The notes beneath the pieces are model-generated. The model was given only the letters and a program-made list of their open reading frames with translations, was not told where the DNA came from and did no database searches. A program made the translations under genes and the position numbers. This document shows, piece after piece, positions 26,643 through 35,631 of a stretch of DNA of 64,000 bases; position 1 is the stretch's first letter, and each line of letters opens with the position of its first letter. Origin of the DNA: Rhodobacteraceae bacterium S2214 (GTDB lineage: Bacteria; Pseudomonadota; Alphaproteobacteria; Rhodobacterales; Rhodobacteraceae); contig CP081161.1 of assembly GCA_025141675.1 (NCBI GenBank), forward strand, positions 3,201,501 to 3,265,500, read 5' to 3'.

Positions 26643-27278
26643 TTACTTCGTGCCAAACATCCGGTCGCCCGCATCACCAAGACCCGGCACGATATAGCCC
26701 TGCTCATTCAAATGGCTATCGACCGCTGCCGTGACGATTGGCACATCAGGATGGGCTTCTTTCATGCGGGCAATGCCTTCTGGCGACGCCAACAAGCACA
26801 GGAAACGAATGTTCTTGGCCCCTGCGTTTTTGAGCAAATCAATCGCTGCCACAGACGAATTACCGGTCGCCAGCATCGGATCAACCGCAATCACCAGACG
26901 CTCTGACATCTCTGTCGGAACCTTGAAATAATACTGCACCGGCTCCAGCGTTTCTTCGTCACGGTACAACCCGACAAAGCCAACACGGGCAGATGGGATC
27001 AGTTCAAGTACACCATCCAGAAGGCCGTTCCCCGCCCGCAGGATCGACACCAGCGCCAGCTTCTTACCGTCTAGAACAGGGGCATCCATTGGCTCAAGCG
27101 GGGTATCAATCCGCTTTGTCGTCATCGGCAGACCGCGTGTGACCTCGTAAGCCAAAAGCTGTGAAATCTCTCGCAGAAGCTGGCGGAATACAGCGGTAGA
27201 TGTATCCTTCTGGCGCATCAGCGACAGTTTGTGCTGCACAAGCGGATGGGTCACATGGTTGAGATGTTGTTCAGTCAT
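26643..27278 (-). CDS. upp: Uracil phosphoribosyltransferase
   Basis: The 211-residue enzyme makes UMP from uracil and PRPP in pyrimidine salvage. The PRPP-binding motif [19 protein letters not shown] and the uracil-binding C-terminus [16 protein letters not shown] are present, and the length matches the family. The start at MTEQHLNH is preferred because GAGG lies 9 bp upstream; an ATG three codons earlier is too close to that site. It overlaps the add gene by 8 bp and is the last gene of the nucleoside salvage operon. Confidence 0.96.
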   Translation of the reverse strand: MTEQHLNHVTHPLVQHKLSLMRQKDTSTAVFRQLLREISQLLAYEVTRGLPMTTKRIDTPLEPMDAPVLDGKKLALVSILRAGNGLLDGVLELIPSARVGFVGLYRDEETLEPVQYYFKVPTEMSERLVIAVDPMLATGNSSVAAIDLLKNAGAKNIRFLCLLASPEGIARMKEAHPDVPIVTAAVDSHLNEQGYIVPGLGDAGDRMFGTK

Positions 27279-28266
27279 TTTTGGCATCCTCTAGGCGTTT
27301 GACAATCGCAGCGCGCGTGGCGTCGTCACAAAAAGCGGCTTCAATTGCAGTCGTATTCAGCGCATCAAAGTCTGGGCGATCCCAGCCAAAAACGCGGTTC
27401 AGGTTTTCGAATTCTTCAGTCATTGTCGTGTGGAAGAACGGCGGATCATCGGTGGACACAGTCACCTTCACGCCGCGATCACGCAGTTTGGCAATCGGGT
27501 GGCTTTCCCAGCTTTCAACGGCTTTCAGAACAACGTTCGATCCCGGGCACACCTCTAGAACGACACCGTCTTCCGCCAGTTGATCAACCAGCGCATCATC
27601 GTGGATCGCGTTAATTCCGTGACCGATCCGTTCGACCTTCAAATCGCGCAGGGTGTCCGCGACCATGTCCGGCCCGCCCCATTCACCCGCGTGGCACGTC
27701 AACCGCAGTCCGGCTTCGCGTGCCATATCAAAACTGTAGGCATAATCGCCGGGCCGCCCGACCTGTTCTGCGCCAGCCATGCCAAATCCGGTCAAATAAT
27801 CGCTTGCGGTTTCAGCGGCGCAATGCGCGGCCTTTTTGGCTTGCTCTGGGCCTTCGTGGCGCAGGCACGTCACAATCGCACGATGCACGATGCCAAAATC
27901 CTTTTCAGCGGCATCAGCCCCCTCTTTGATCGCGGCCAGAAATTCACGCCAAGCGACAAGATCGCATTTCCCGCAGAAATCGGGCGAAAGGAAGGTTTCG
28001 GCGTAGATCACACCTGACTTTGCGGTCTCTTCCAACGCAACATAGGTCAGACGCCGGAAATCTTCTGGCGTTGTCAGCGCAACAGTTGCCCCGTCATAGA
28101 CCTGAATGAAATGCGCAAAGTCACGGAAGCTGTAATTGCCGTCGTCATCGAAAGACGCGCTCACGTCGATCTTCTTTTCCTGTGCCAACTGGCGAATAAA
28201 CGACGGTGGTGCAGCCGCTTCGTGGTGCAAATGCAGTTCCACTTTTGGCATAGTCGCAAAGGTCAT
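27271..28266 (-). CDS. add: Adenosine deaminase
   Basis: This 331-residue enzyme deaminates adenosine to inosine. Zinc ligands and catalytic residues are visible: HLHHEAA at the N-terminus (family HxH; here VELHLHHE), the HAGEWGG motif with its catalytic region, RIGHGINA, and the metal-binding STDDPPFF. The ATG overlaps the deoB stop (ATGA). Within the operon it feeds inosine and deoxyinosine towards phosphorolysis and base salvage, although no purine nucleoside phosphorylase gene is present in the window. Confidence 0.95.
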   Translation of the reverse strand: MTFATMPKVELHLHHEAAAPPSFIRQLAQEKKIDVSASFDDDGNYSFRDFAHFIQVYDGATVALTTPEDFRRLTYVALEETAKSGVIYAETFLSPDFCGKCDLVAWREFLAAIKEGADAAEKDFGIVHRAIVTCLRHEGPEQAKKAAHCAAETASDYLTGFGMAGAEQVGRPGDYAYSFDMAREAGLRLTCHAGEWGGPDMVADTLRDLKVERIGHGINAIHDDALVDQLAEDGVVLEVCPGSNVVLKAVESWESHPIAKLRDRGVKVTVSTDDPPFFHTTMTEEFENLNRVFGWDRPDFDALNTTAIEAAFCDDATRAAIVKRLEDAKND

Positions 28267-29450
28267 AAAAAACTCTTTCCTTGGCCCGCGTAGGGCACGT
28301 TCAGATGGTCCGCAACAGAGGCGGCCACATCAACAAAATCAATCTGCCCTAAAGGCTTGGCACCGATCCCGTGAACCAACACAGGCACCCGTTCGCGCGT
28401 GTGGTCCGTTCCGGGCCAAGTCGGGTCATTGCCATGATCTGCGGTCACGATCAACATATCATCGGCACGCAGGCGCGGCAGAATTTCGGCAAGTGCTGCA
28501 TCAAACCATTCCAGATGCGCGGCATAACCCGCAACATCCCGACGATGGCCGTATTCACTGTCAAATTCCACGAAATTCGCAAACGTCATGGACCCCGCCT
28601 CGGCCGTATCCACAAGCCTGTTCAGATCACCCATCAAGTCCGCGTCGCGGCCTTTTGTGGTGGTATCAATGCCCCGCATTGAGAAAATATCGCCAATCTT
28701 TCCAACACCATGCACCATACGCCCAGCATCATGGACATAATCGCACAGCGTGGGCGATGGTGGCGCAATGGCAAAGTCACGGCGGTAAGCGGTGCGTTCA
28801 AATCCCGTTTCAGGATCACCAATGAAAGGCCGCGCAATCACCCGCCCAATCTTCATCGCGTGCAGCGTCGGCGCAATATCTGCGCAAAGCTTCAACAGCC
28901 GCTCACGCCCGAACGTTTCTTCATGCGCTGCAATTTGCAGCACGGAATCCACGGACGTATAGCAGATCGGCCATCCTGTCTGCATATGACGCGCGCCTTC
29001 CGCATCGATCACTGCCGTACCGCTATCGTGACGGTTGGCAAGAATGCCGCCCGTCCCCGCAGCTTCGCAAATCATCACGGTTAATTCGTCCGGAAAGGTG
29101 GGTTCTGTTTTGGGAAACGTATGCCAATCCCACGGCACAGGGACGCCCGCCAACTCCCAATGGCCCGAAGGCGTATCTTTCCCGCGCGAAATCTCTGTCG
29201 CAGCGCCCCATGCGCCCGTTGGCGACGTGGTAAATCCATCAAGAACCTCGCCAGATGCAAGCGTCACAGCCGCACCAAGCCCCAGCGCGTCAAGCGTCGG
29301 TAAACGCAGCCCACACTTTTGCGCAATATGGGCGACTGTGTTGGCGCCCGTATCAGGTAAATCGCCATTGAAATATTGATCCGCATCAGGTGCGCCGCCA
29401 ATCCCCACACTGTCGATCACAATGACAAAGGCACGGGCTTGATCGGTCAT
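28263..29450 (-). CDS. deoB: Phosphopentomutase
   Basis: The 395-residue alkaline-phosphatase-superfamily enzyme interconverts (deoxy)ribose 1- and 5-phosphate. Conserved elements are the N-terminal FVIVIDSVGIGGAPDA metal/phosphate segment, GKDTPSGHWELAG with the phosphorylated threonine, and TADHGNDPTWPGTDHTRE near the C-terminus. Length fits the family (about 390-410). It overlaps deoA and add by ATGA and works immediately after DeoA in pentose recovery from nucleosides. Confidence 0.96.
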   Translation of the reverse strand: MTDQARAFVIVIDSVGIGGAPDADQYFNGDLPDTGANTVAHIAQKCGLRLPTLDALGLGAAVTLASGEVLDGFTTSPTGAWGAATEISRGKDTPSGHWELAGVPVPWDWHTFPKTEPTFPDELTVMICEAAGTGGILANRHDSGTAVIDAEGARHMQTGWPICYTSVDSVLQIAAHEETFGRERLLKLCADIAPTLHAMKIGRVIARPFIGDPETGFERTAYRRDFAIAPPSPTLCDYVHDAGRMVHGVGKIGDIFSMRGIDTTTKGRDADLMGDLNRLVDTAEAGSMTFANFVEFDSEYGHRRDVAGYAAHLEWFDAALAEILPRLRADDMLIVTADHGNDPTWPGTDHTRERVPVLVHGIGAKPLGQIDFVDVAASVADHLNVPYAGQGKSFL

Positions 29451-30751
29451 GGATCAATCCTTTCGATGATCAACGACGTGGGCGCAGGCGTTTCGCCTAT
29501 CGTGATCGCGGCGCGCACTGCATTGGCAGCGGCATCTGCGGTGTCGTCATCTGCGGCATGAACAGTGCAAAGCGGCTGGCCCGCCGCAATCGCATCACCC
29601 ACACCGACCATATTGGCAAAACCGACGGACGGATTAATCTGATCTGTCTCGACCTGCCGTCCGCCGCCCAATGCAACAACAGCAAGCCCTAACGCTTCGC
29701 CATTGATCGCAGCAATATGCCCGGCATCAGGCGCAACAACATCACGCACAACTTTGGCTTTCGGCAAATGCGTGTGCCAATCATCGGCCATATCAGGTGG
29801 GCCGCCAAGCGCTGCAACCATATCCGCAAATCGGGTCATCGCAGCGCCAGAACTGATCGTTTGCTCCAGTCGGGCCTTCGCCTTCGCTTCTTCTTCGCCA
29901 TGCAACGCCAACACGCGCGCGCCCAGCGCAACACTTAGATCATAAAGGCGCGGTGCTGCGGCACGGTCACCGCCCAAAACTTCCATACAAACCGCGATTT
30001 CCAGCGCGTTACCCAGCGCTGGTGCCAGCGGGCTGTTCATATCCGTGACCATCGCCGCCGTCTTGCACCCTGCACCATTCGCGGTGCCAACCAACGCGCG
30101 GGCCAGTGCAGCCGCTTCGCCTTGGGTCTTCATAAATGCGCCGGACCCCGCTTTCACGTCCAACACCAGCCCATCCAGTCCCGCCGCCAATTTCTTGGCA
30201 AGGATCGACGCTGTGATCAAATCCATGCTTTCGACCGTCGCGGTCACATCGCGGATCGCGTAAAGCCGTTTGTCAGCAGGTGCGATGCTGCCTGTTGCAC
30301 CAACAATCGCGCAGCCAACATGGCCGACAATCTTGCGCAGCTTGGCCTCATCGACCGAAGTCGACAAACCGGGGATCGCCTCCAACTTATCAAGCGTGCC
30401 ACCAGTGTGGCCCAACCCGCGCCCTGAAATCATCGGCACGTAGACACCACATGCAGCCAATGCAGGTGCAAGGATCAGCGACACACAATCGCCAACACCA
30501 CCCGTCGAATGTTTATCCAGAACAGGCCCGTCCAGATCCCACGCCAGCACATCGCCACTGTCGCGCATACCGGTCGTCAATGCCACGCGCCCCGCATCAG
30601 ACAGGCCGTTCAGGCACACCGCCATCGCAAAGGCACCAGCCTGCGCATCGCTGACCGCACCAGTCGCCAAACCATTGGTGAACCAAGCAAGTTCTTCTGG
30701 CGCAGGGGTTTGTTTGCGGCGCACCTTCGCAATGATCGCACGGGCATCCAT
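29447..30751 (-). CDS. deoA: Thymidine phosphorylase
   Basis: This 434-residue enzyme cleaves thymidine or deoxyuridine with phosphate to base plus deoxyribose 1-phosphate. The family signature GRGLGHTGGTLDKLEAIPG is present, together with KHSTGGVGDCVSL in the phosphate-binding region and a C-terminal alpha/beta domain. Length fits. It starts 3 bp after the cdd stop and overlaps deoB. DeoA, DeoB and Cdd form a continuous route from cytidine-type nucleosides to ribose 5-phosphate and free uracil. Confidence 0.96.
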   Translation of the reverse strand: MDARAIIAKVRRKQTPAPEELAWFTNGLATGAVSDAQAGAFAMAVCLNGLSDAGRVALTTGMRDSGDVLAWDLDGPVLDKHSTGGVGDCVSLILAPALAACGVYVPMISGRGLGHTGGTLDKLEAIPGLSTSVDEAKLRKIVGHVGCAIVGATGSIAPADKRLYAIRDVTATVESMDLITASILAKKLAAGLDGLVLDVKAGSGAFMKTQGEAAALARALVGTANGAGCKTAAMVTDMNSPLAPALGNALEIAVCMEVLGGDRAAAPRLYDLSVALGARVLALHGEEEAKAKARLEQTISSGAAMTRFADMVAALGGPPDMADDWHTHLPKAKVVRDVVAPDAGHIAAINGEALGLAVVALGGGRQVETDQINPSVGFANMVGVGDAIAAGQPLCTVHAADDDTADAAANAVRAAITIGETPAPTSLIIERIDP

Positions 30752-30754
30752 AAC

Positions 30755-31147
30755 TTACGTCCGCGTCATGTAATCAACGTCGAATGATCCGGGCAGCAGT
30801 TGGCCGACGGTTGTCACCTCTTGCGGGCCATCGGTCGTTAACATTGTCACAACCGCATCACCACCAGCAAATTCAGCCAGTTTTTGACGGCAGCCGCCGC
30901 ACGGCGTGACAGGTTTGGGACTATCGGCAATCACGGCGACTTCGACAATGTCGCGTTCGCCTGCGGCGACCATCGCGGCAATCGCACCAGCCTCTGCACA
31001 AGTGCCTTCGGGATAGGCCACGTTTTCGACATTGCAGCCGACATAGATATTGCCAGCAGCCGTTTTCACAGCCGCGCCGACTTTAAAATTCGAATAGGGG
31101 GCGTGGGCGTTTTCGCGCACAGCACGGGCGGCATCGGTCAATAACAT
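30755..31147 (-). CDS. cdd: Cytidine deaminase
   Basis: The 130-residue zinc enzyme deaminates cytidine and deoxycytidine. The catalytic motifs are N-V-A-Y-P-E-G-T-C-A-E (the glutamate and first Cys region of family CAE) and PCGGCRQKLAEF with the two further zinc cysteines. Substrate-binding FKVGAAVKT lies near the N-terminus. It is the first gene of the five-gene nucleoside salvage operon cdd-deoA-deoB-add-upp. Confidence 0.95.
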   Translation of the reverse strand: MLLTDAARAVRENAHAPYSNFKVGAAVKTAAGNIYVGCNVENVAYPEGTCAEAGAIAAMVAAGERDIVEVAVIADSPKPVTPCGGCRQKLAEFAGGDAVVTMLTTDGPQEVTTVGQLLPGSFDVDYMTRT

Positions 31148-31204
31148 ACAAGGCTCCTGTCGTTTGATCGGATCAATGTGACGAAGCGCGCGGGGCGATG
31201 CAAG

Positions 31205-32293
31205 TCAGAGTTGGGTGCGGAAATCACCGCGCAGCGCAACTTCCAACAACTCCAGATCGTCGCTCGGCGCGCTATACCGTGTGCGCATCCCCGGCGGGAT
31301 CACAAAGGCATCACCAGCGACCAACGTATGCGGGGCCTGACCATCGCCTTCCAACACGAATTCACCCTGCATAACAAAGGTAAAATGGATGTCAGCATCA
31401 TGTGCAGCCCAAACCGGATCGCCCTGCCCGCGCCGGATCACTTGCACACCTGCGACGTCCTTGGTGTTTTTCGCAATCGTCGTGTCGCGCGCAATGAACC
31501 CCGGCAGCCGCGCGTCCACCCACGTGGCACCTTCCGCGACGTTATGCACAAAACGCTGGCCGTCCCATTCACGATCACGGTTCACAACCGCAGTAGGCAA
31601 GGTCATCTCGTGATCGATTTCTGTCACGTGCTCTGCTGGCACTCCGATCTCGATCACTTCGATACCGTCAGACGCCTCTAGCACGCGATGCCGGATTTCG
31701 GGCGGTTGGATAAAGCAATCCCCCGCCGTCAGCCGGATCGGCCCACCTTGATCTTCGTAGACGACATCAACCCAGCCACGGTAGCAGAAAATCAGCTGAA
31801 ACCCGACCTTATGATAATGCACCATGTCAGGGACCGGACCGCCGTCAGGAATGCGAATGTGGCTCGCAATGATGGACCCGCCCAAACGGTCGGGGATCAA
31901 ATCGCGATAATGCATCCCCGCGCGGCCAATCACCCACGGGGCCTGATCAGCAAGACGACGCACAACGAAGCTATGGTTCGTCTCGGGCAGGATCAGCGGT
32001 GGGTTTAGGCGCACCACAGAAATCTGCGTCCCTCCGGGCGATACAAGTTGCGTTTGCCCATCCGCAAACGTCCGATCATCGGTCGAAAACTGCAACCTGC
32101 CAGCCGATTGCGCAGCATCCGCATCCAATTGAACCGCCAAGCCATGGCCACGAAACGACGCGACTTTGGGATCATCGGCAGGATAAATGCGATCCATTTG
32201 CATGCCCAACACCTTGGTAAAAAAGCCGATGTCAGCAGTCAGGTTTGTGGTCGGCAGGCAGATTTCTGCTCTGATCTCTGTTTTTTGGGTCAT
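31205..32293 (-). CDS. VOC (glyoxalase-like) domain fused to two cupin domains
   Basis: The 362-residue protein is an unusual fusion. Residues about 5-95 look like a VOC/glyoxalase half-module (EICLPTTNLTADIGFFTKVLGM, PGGTQISVVRLN). A first cupin (about 150-230) contains HYHKVGFQLIFCYRGWVDVVYEDQGG and IQPPEIRHRV with metal-type histidines. A second cupin (about 285-355) contains HDADIHFTFVMQGEFVLEG and FVIPPGMRTRYS. Function is unknown; metal-dependent dioxygenase or isomerase chemistry is possible. It lies 57 bp upstream of cdd in the same direction but probably has its own transcript. Confidence 0.8.
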   Translation of the reverse strand: MTQKTEIRAEICLPTTNLTADIGFFTKVLGMQMDRIYPADDPKVASFRGHGLAVQLDADAAQSAGRLQFSTDDRTFADGQTQLVSPGGTQISVVRLNPPLILPETNHSFVVRRLADQAPWVIGRAGMHYRDLIPDRLGGSIIASHIRIPDGGPVPDMVHYHKVGFQLIFCYRGWVDVVYEDQGGPIRLTAGDCFIQPPEIRHRVLEASDGIEVIEIGVPAEHVTEIDHEMTLPTAVVNRDREWDGQRFVHNVAEGATWVDARLPGFIARDTTIAKNTKDVAGVQVIRRGQGDPVWAAHDADIHFTFVMQGEFVLEGDGQAPHTLVAGDAFVIPPGMRTRYSAPSDDLELLEVALRGDFRTQL

Positions 32294-32391
32294 AGGTCAC
32301 AATTTGTCGCGCACATTGATGATTTGCAAGCTAAGTTGATCCATGGTTTGAGCAGGCAAAACACGAAGCTTTCCTTACGTCAGGAAAAGTA

Positions 32392-32405
32392 GTTTAACGT
32401 TAAAC
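32392..32405. promoter_or_regulatory. Perfect 14-bp palindrome upstream of maeB
   Basis: GTTTAACGTTAAAC is an exact palindrome centred on CG, ending 20 bp before the maeB ATG. The position near the expected transcription start and the symmetry suggest a repressor operator. The regulator is unknown. Confidence 0.6.
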
Positions 32406-32425
32406 AAATTATTTGGGATGGCGAT

Positions 32426-34705
32426 ATGACCGATAAGGCGAAAGAAGCACTGCGCGACGCGGCACTGCATTACCACCAGTTCCCCAAGCCAGGAAAACTG
32501 GAAATTCGCGCAACAAAACCGCTTGCTAACGGACGCGATCTTGCACGCGCCTATTCCCCCGGTGTGGCCGAAGCCTGCATCGAAATCAAAGGCGACGCCG
32601 ACACCGCCCGCGATTACACGACGCGTGGCAACTTGGTCGGCGTGGTCACCAACGGCACGGCTGTTCTTGGCCTTGGCAATATTGGTGCGCTGGCGTCAAA
32701 GCCCGTGATGGAGGGCAAAGCGGTTCTATTCAAGAAATTCGCCAACATTGATTGTTTCGACATCGAACTGGACGAACCCGACCCTGAAAAGCTGGCTGAA
32801 ATTGTCTGCGCTTTGGGGCCAACTTTTGGTGCGATCAATCTTGAAGACATCAAAGCCCCCGATTGCTTTATCGTCGAAAAAATCTGCCGTGAACGCATGG
32901 ATATCCCCGTCTTCCACGACGACCAGCACGGCACGGCCATCGTCGTCGGCGCTGCTGCAACGAACGCGCTGCGGGTCGCCGGCAAGTCTTTTGAGGATAT
33001 CAAAATCGTTTCGACCGGCGGTGGTGCGGCTGGCATCGCCTGCCTCAATATGTTGCTTAAGCTAGGCGTAAAGCGTGAAAACGTATGGCTTTGTGATATC
33101 GAAGGTCTTGTCTACGAAGGCCGCGAAAAAGACATGACACCGCAAAAAGCCGAATACGCGCAAGGCACGACGCCCGCGACATTAATGGATGTGATCGACG
33201 GGGCGGACCTGTTTCTGGGCCTGTCCGGTCCCGGCGTTCTGAAACCGGAAATGGTCGCGAAAATGGCATCAAAGCCGATCATTTTCGCACTTGCCAACCC
33301 GAACCCGGAAATTTCACCCGACGACGCACGCGCTGTCGCCCCCGACGCCATCATCGCAACGGGCCGCAGCGACTATCCGAACCAAGTGAACAACGTCCTG
33401 TGCTTCCCGTTCATCTTCCGCGGCGCATTGGACGTCGGCGCGACAGACATCAACGACGCGATGAAAATTGCCTGCGTTGACGGGATCGCAGCCCTCGCCC
33501 GTGAAACAACGTCAGCCGAAGCAGCCGCCGCCTATTCCGGCGAACAGCTTACGTTCGGCGCCGACTACCTGATCCCGAAACCATTCGATCCGCGCCTGAT
33601 GGGTGTCGTTGCGACCTCTGTAGCGAAGGCCGCGATGGAAAGCGGCGTCGCCAAACGCCCCCTCGCCGACGTCGAAGCCTACAAAGCAAATCTTGACGGA
33701 TCAGTCTTTAAATCCGCCTTCCTGATGCGCCCCGTATTCGAAGCTGCCCGCAGCGCCAGCCGTCGCATCGTATTTGCCGAAGGCGAAGACGAACGCGTGT
33801 TGCGCGCGGCCCAAGCGATCATGGAAGAAACCACCGAACAACCGATCCTGATCGGGCGTCCCGAAGTAATCGAAGCGCGCGCGGAACGTGCAGGCCTCAA
33901 AATCAAGCCTGGCGTTGATCTGCAGATCGTGAACCCTGAAAACGACCCACGGTATCGCGATTATTGGAACACATACCACGACATCATGGCACGGCGTGGC
34001 GTCACACCGAACCTTGCCCGTGCCATCATGCGTACGAACACGACAGCCATTGGCGCCGTCATGGTGCATCGCAACGAAGCAGATTCACTGATCTGCGGCA
34101 CGTTTGGTCAATTCCTGTGGCACATGAAATACGTGACCGAAATCTTGGGGTCCGCGTCATTACATCCTGTCGCAGCCCTATCTCTGATGATCCTCGAAGA
34201 TGGACCGTTGTTCATCGCCGATACCCAAGTCCACGCGGAACCAACGCCCGAACAAATTGCAGAAACCGTGATCAGCTGTGCGCGTCACATCCGTCGTTTT
34301 GGGATCGATCCCAAAATTGCGCTTTGTTCACACAGTCAGTTCGGCAACCTCGACAATTCCTCGGGTCGCCGGATGCGCGCGGCAATGGAAATCCTTGACG
34401 CGGCCCCTCGTGACTTTGCTTACGAAGGCGAAATGCATGTCGATTCCGCGCTCGATGTTGAACTGCGCAATCGCGTATTCCCCAATGCGCACCTGCCCGG
34501 CCCGGCAAACTGTCTCGTTTTCGCGAATACCGACGCCGCGTCTGGCGTACGCAACATCTTGAAGATGAAGGGCGGCGGGCTTGAAGTTGGGCCGATTTTG
34601 ATGGGTCTCGGCAACAAAGCCCACATTGTGACACCGTCCATCACAGCGCGCGGTCTGCTGAACATGTCAGCCCTCGCGGGGACACCGGTAGCGCATTATG
34701 GCTGA
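32426..34705 (+). CDS. maeB: NADP-dependent malic enzyme with phosphotransacetylase-like C-terminal domain
   Basis: This 759-residue protein oxidatively decarboxylates malate to pyruvate with NADP. Residues 1-430 form the malic-enzyme part: YSPGVAEAC, VFHDDQHGTAIVVGAAATNAL and the NAD(P) motif STGGGAAGIACLNML. Residues about 430-759 resemble phosphate acetyltransferase (FAEGEDERVLRAAQAI, NCLVFANTDAASG), which in this fusion is regulatory and not catalytic. Length equals the E. coli homologue as I recall it. It supplies NADPH and pyruvate during growth on C4 acids. The next gene overlaps its last 8 bp. Confidence 0.96.
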   Translation: MTDKAKEALRDAALHYHQFPKPGKLEIRATKPLANGRDLARAYSPGVAEACIEIKGDADTARDYTTRGNLVGVVTNGTAVLGLGNIGALASKPVMEGKAVLFKKFANIDCFDIELDEPDPEKLAEIVCALGPTFGAINLEDIKAPDCFIVEKICRERMDIPVFHDDQHGTAIVVGAAATNALRVAGKSFEDIKIVSTGGGAAGIACLNMLLKLGVKRENVWLCDIEGLVYEGREKDMTPQKAEYAQGTTPATLMDVIDGADLFLGLSGPGVLKPEMVAKMASKPIIFALANPNPEISPDDARAVAPDAIIATGRSDYPNQVNNVLCFPFIFRGALDVGATDINDAMKIACVDGIAALARETTSAEAAAAYSGEQLTFGADYLIPKPFDPRLMGVVATSVAKAAMESGVAKRPLADVEAYKANLDGSVFKSAFLMRPVFEAARSASRRIVFAEGEDERVLRAAQAIMEETTEQPILIGRPEVIEARAERAGLKIKPGVDLQIVNPENDPRYRDYWNTYHDIMARRGVTPNLARAIMRTNTTAIGAVMVHRNEADSLICGTFGQFLWHMKYVTEILGSASLHPVAALSLMILEDGPLFIADTQVHAEPTPEQIAETVISCARHIRRFGIDPKIALCSHSQFGNLDNSSGRRMRAAMEILDAAPRDFAYEGEMHVDSALDVELRNRVFPNAHLPGPANCLVFANTDAASGVRNILKMKGGGLEVGPILMGLGNKAHIVTPSITARGLLNMSALAGTPVAHYG

Positions 34706-35501
34706 TACGCAAACGCCTGTTTTTCTTTGCTTTAAATGGGGTCAGGGGTATCCGTGCAAGTACACGAACATCTTGTACCGCGCGTTGTCCGATATCATGA
34801 CGACCCCGTTTCGCATGGTCTGCATCACGGACGATACGACGGGTTTAGCCGACGGGATTGAAACACAACCGCTGCCCGACTTCGCCATTGATCGCGCGGA
34901 CTGGGTCAAGGGCATGTGGCCTAAACTATCCGCATTTGCGCCCGGCATCATTGCGCCGGGCACGCCCGTGATCATGGTCGATGTGGACGTGGTCGTCTTG
35001 CAGGATTTGACGCCCCTTTTCGATCACATCAAGCGTAAAGGCGGCCTGCATATCATTCAAGAAATCCCCGATACCCTACCCCGCATGTTCCCATCGATGT
35101 TCGGCAAACCGTTGATGTCCAATTCATCCGTCGTCGGCTTTGTTGCGGGCACGCAGGACCACCTTTTTGAGATGTTCCATGATAAGACCTACGATCAGTT
35201 ACGCGAATTCCGGAACGATCAGAACTTTATCCATTTCCATGCCAAAAATAAGCAATCTTGGCCCTTGGGCTGGATGCTCAGCTTTAAGAAAAGCCTCGCC
35301 TATCATTTCCCGCTCGGCCTTTTCCGACCGATAGCGCGGCCAAAGGATGCATATATCGTCATCTTCCATGGAAAACCAAATCCGGAAGACATGACCAAAG
35401 GGGCCTTCACCCGCTGGGGATCGAACGAGAAATTTGGTTATTTTCCGGTCAAATGGATCAAAGAGTACTGGCAAAAATACGTCCGCCCGACCGACACCTA
35501 A
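34698..35501 (+). CDS. Putative glycosyltransferase (GT-A fold, DxD motif)
   Basis: The 267-residue protein has a DxD-type motif in PVIMVDVDVVVLQDLTPLFDH, preceded by a sugar-nucleotide-like N-terminal fold (FKWGQGYPCKYTNILYRAL, FRMVCITDD). The pattern is that of GT-A glycosyltransferases such as GT8-like enzymes or their orphans. A terminal IFHGKPNPEDM resembles the HGxxKPW histidine segment of GT8. Donor and acceptor are unknown. It overlaps the end of maeB by 8 bp, so it is read through from maeB although the functions seem unrelated. Confidence 0.7.
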   Translation: MADTQTPVFLCFKWGQGYPCKYTNILYRALSDIMTTPFRMVCITDDTTGLADGIETQPLPDFAIDRADWVKGMWPKLSAFAPGIIAPGTPVIMVDVDVVVLQDLTPLFDHIKRKGGLHIIQEIPDTLPRMFPSMFGKPLMSNSSVVGFVAGTQDHLFEMFHDKTYDQLREFRNDQNFIHFHAKNKQSWPLGWMLSFKKSLAYHFPLGLFRPIARPKDAYIVIFHGKPNPEDMTKGAFTRWGSNEKFGYFPVKWIKEYWQKYVRPTDT

Positions 35502-35631
35502 TTGGCGGCACGCGCTGCAACGAAACAGATTAGTCAATAAGTTTACAATCCTTCGCTTTTCCGCGCGGACCAAGCTTGCTCCACATTACAAAACCAGCAA
35601 CAAAGTTGCGTAGACTTCGGGGAGGAAGAAT

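Noticed and set aside
35597..35609. GCAAC/GTTGC inverted repeat upstream of prpE as a short-chain-acid regulator site
   Set aside because: Arms of only 5 bp, and no regulator gene nearby; mentioned only within the prpE entry.
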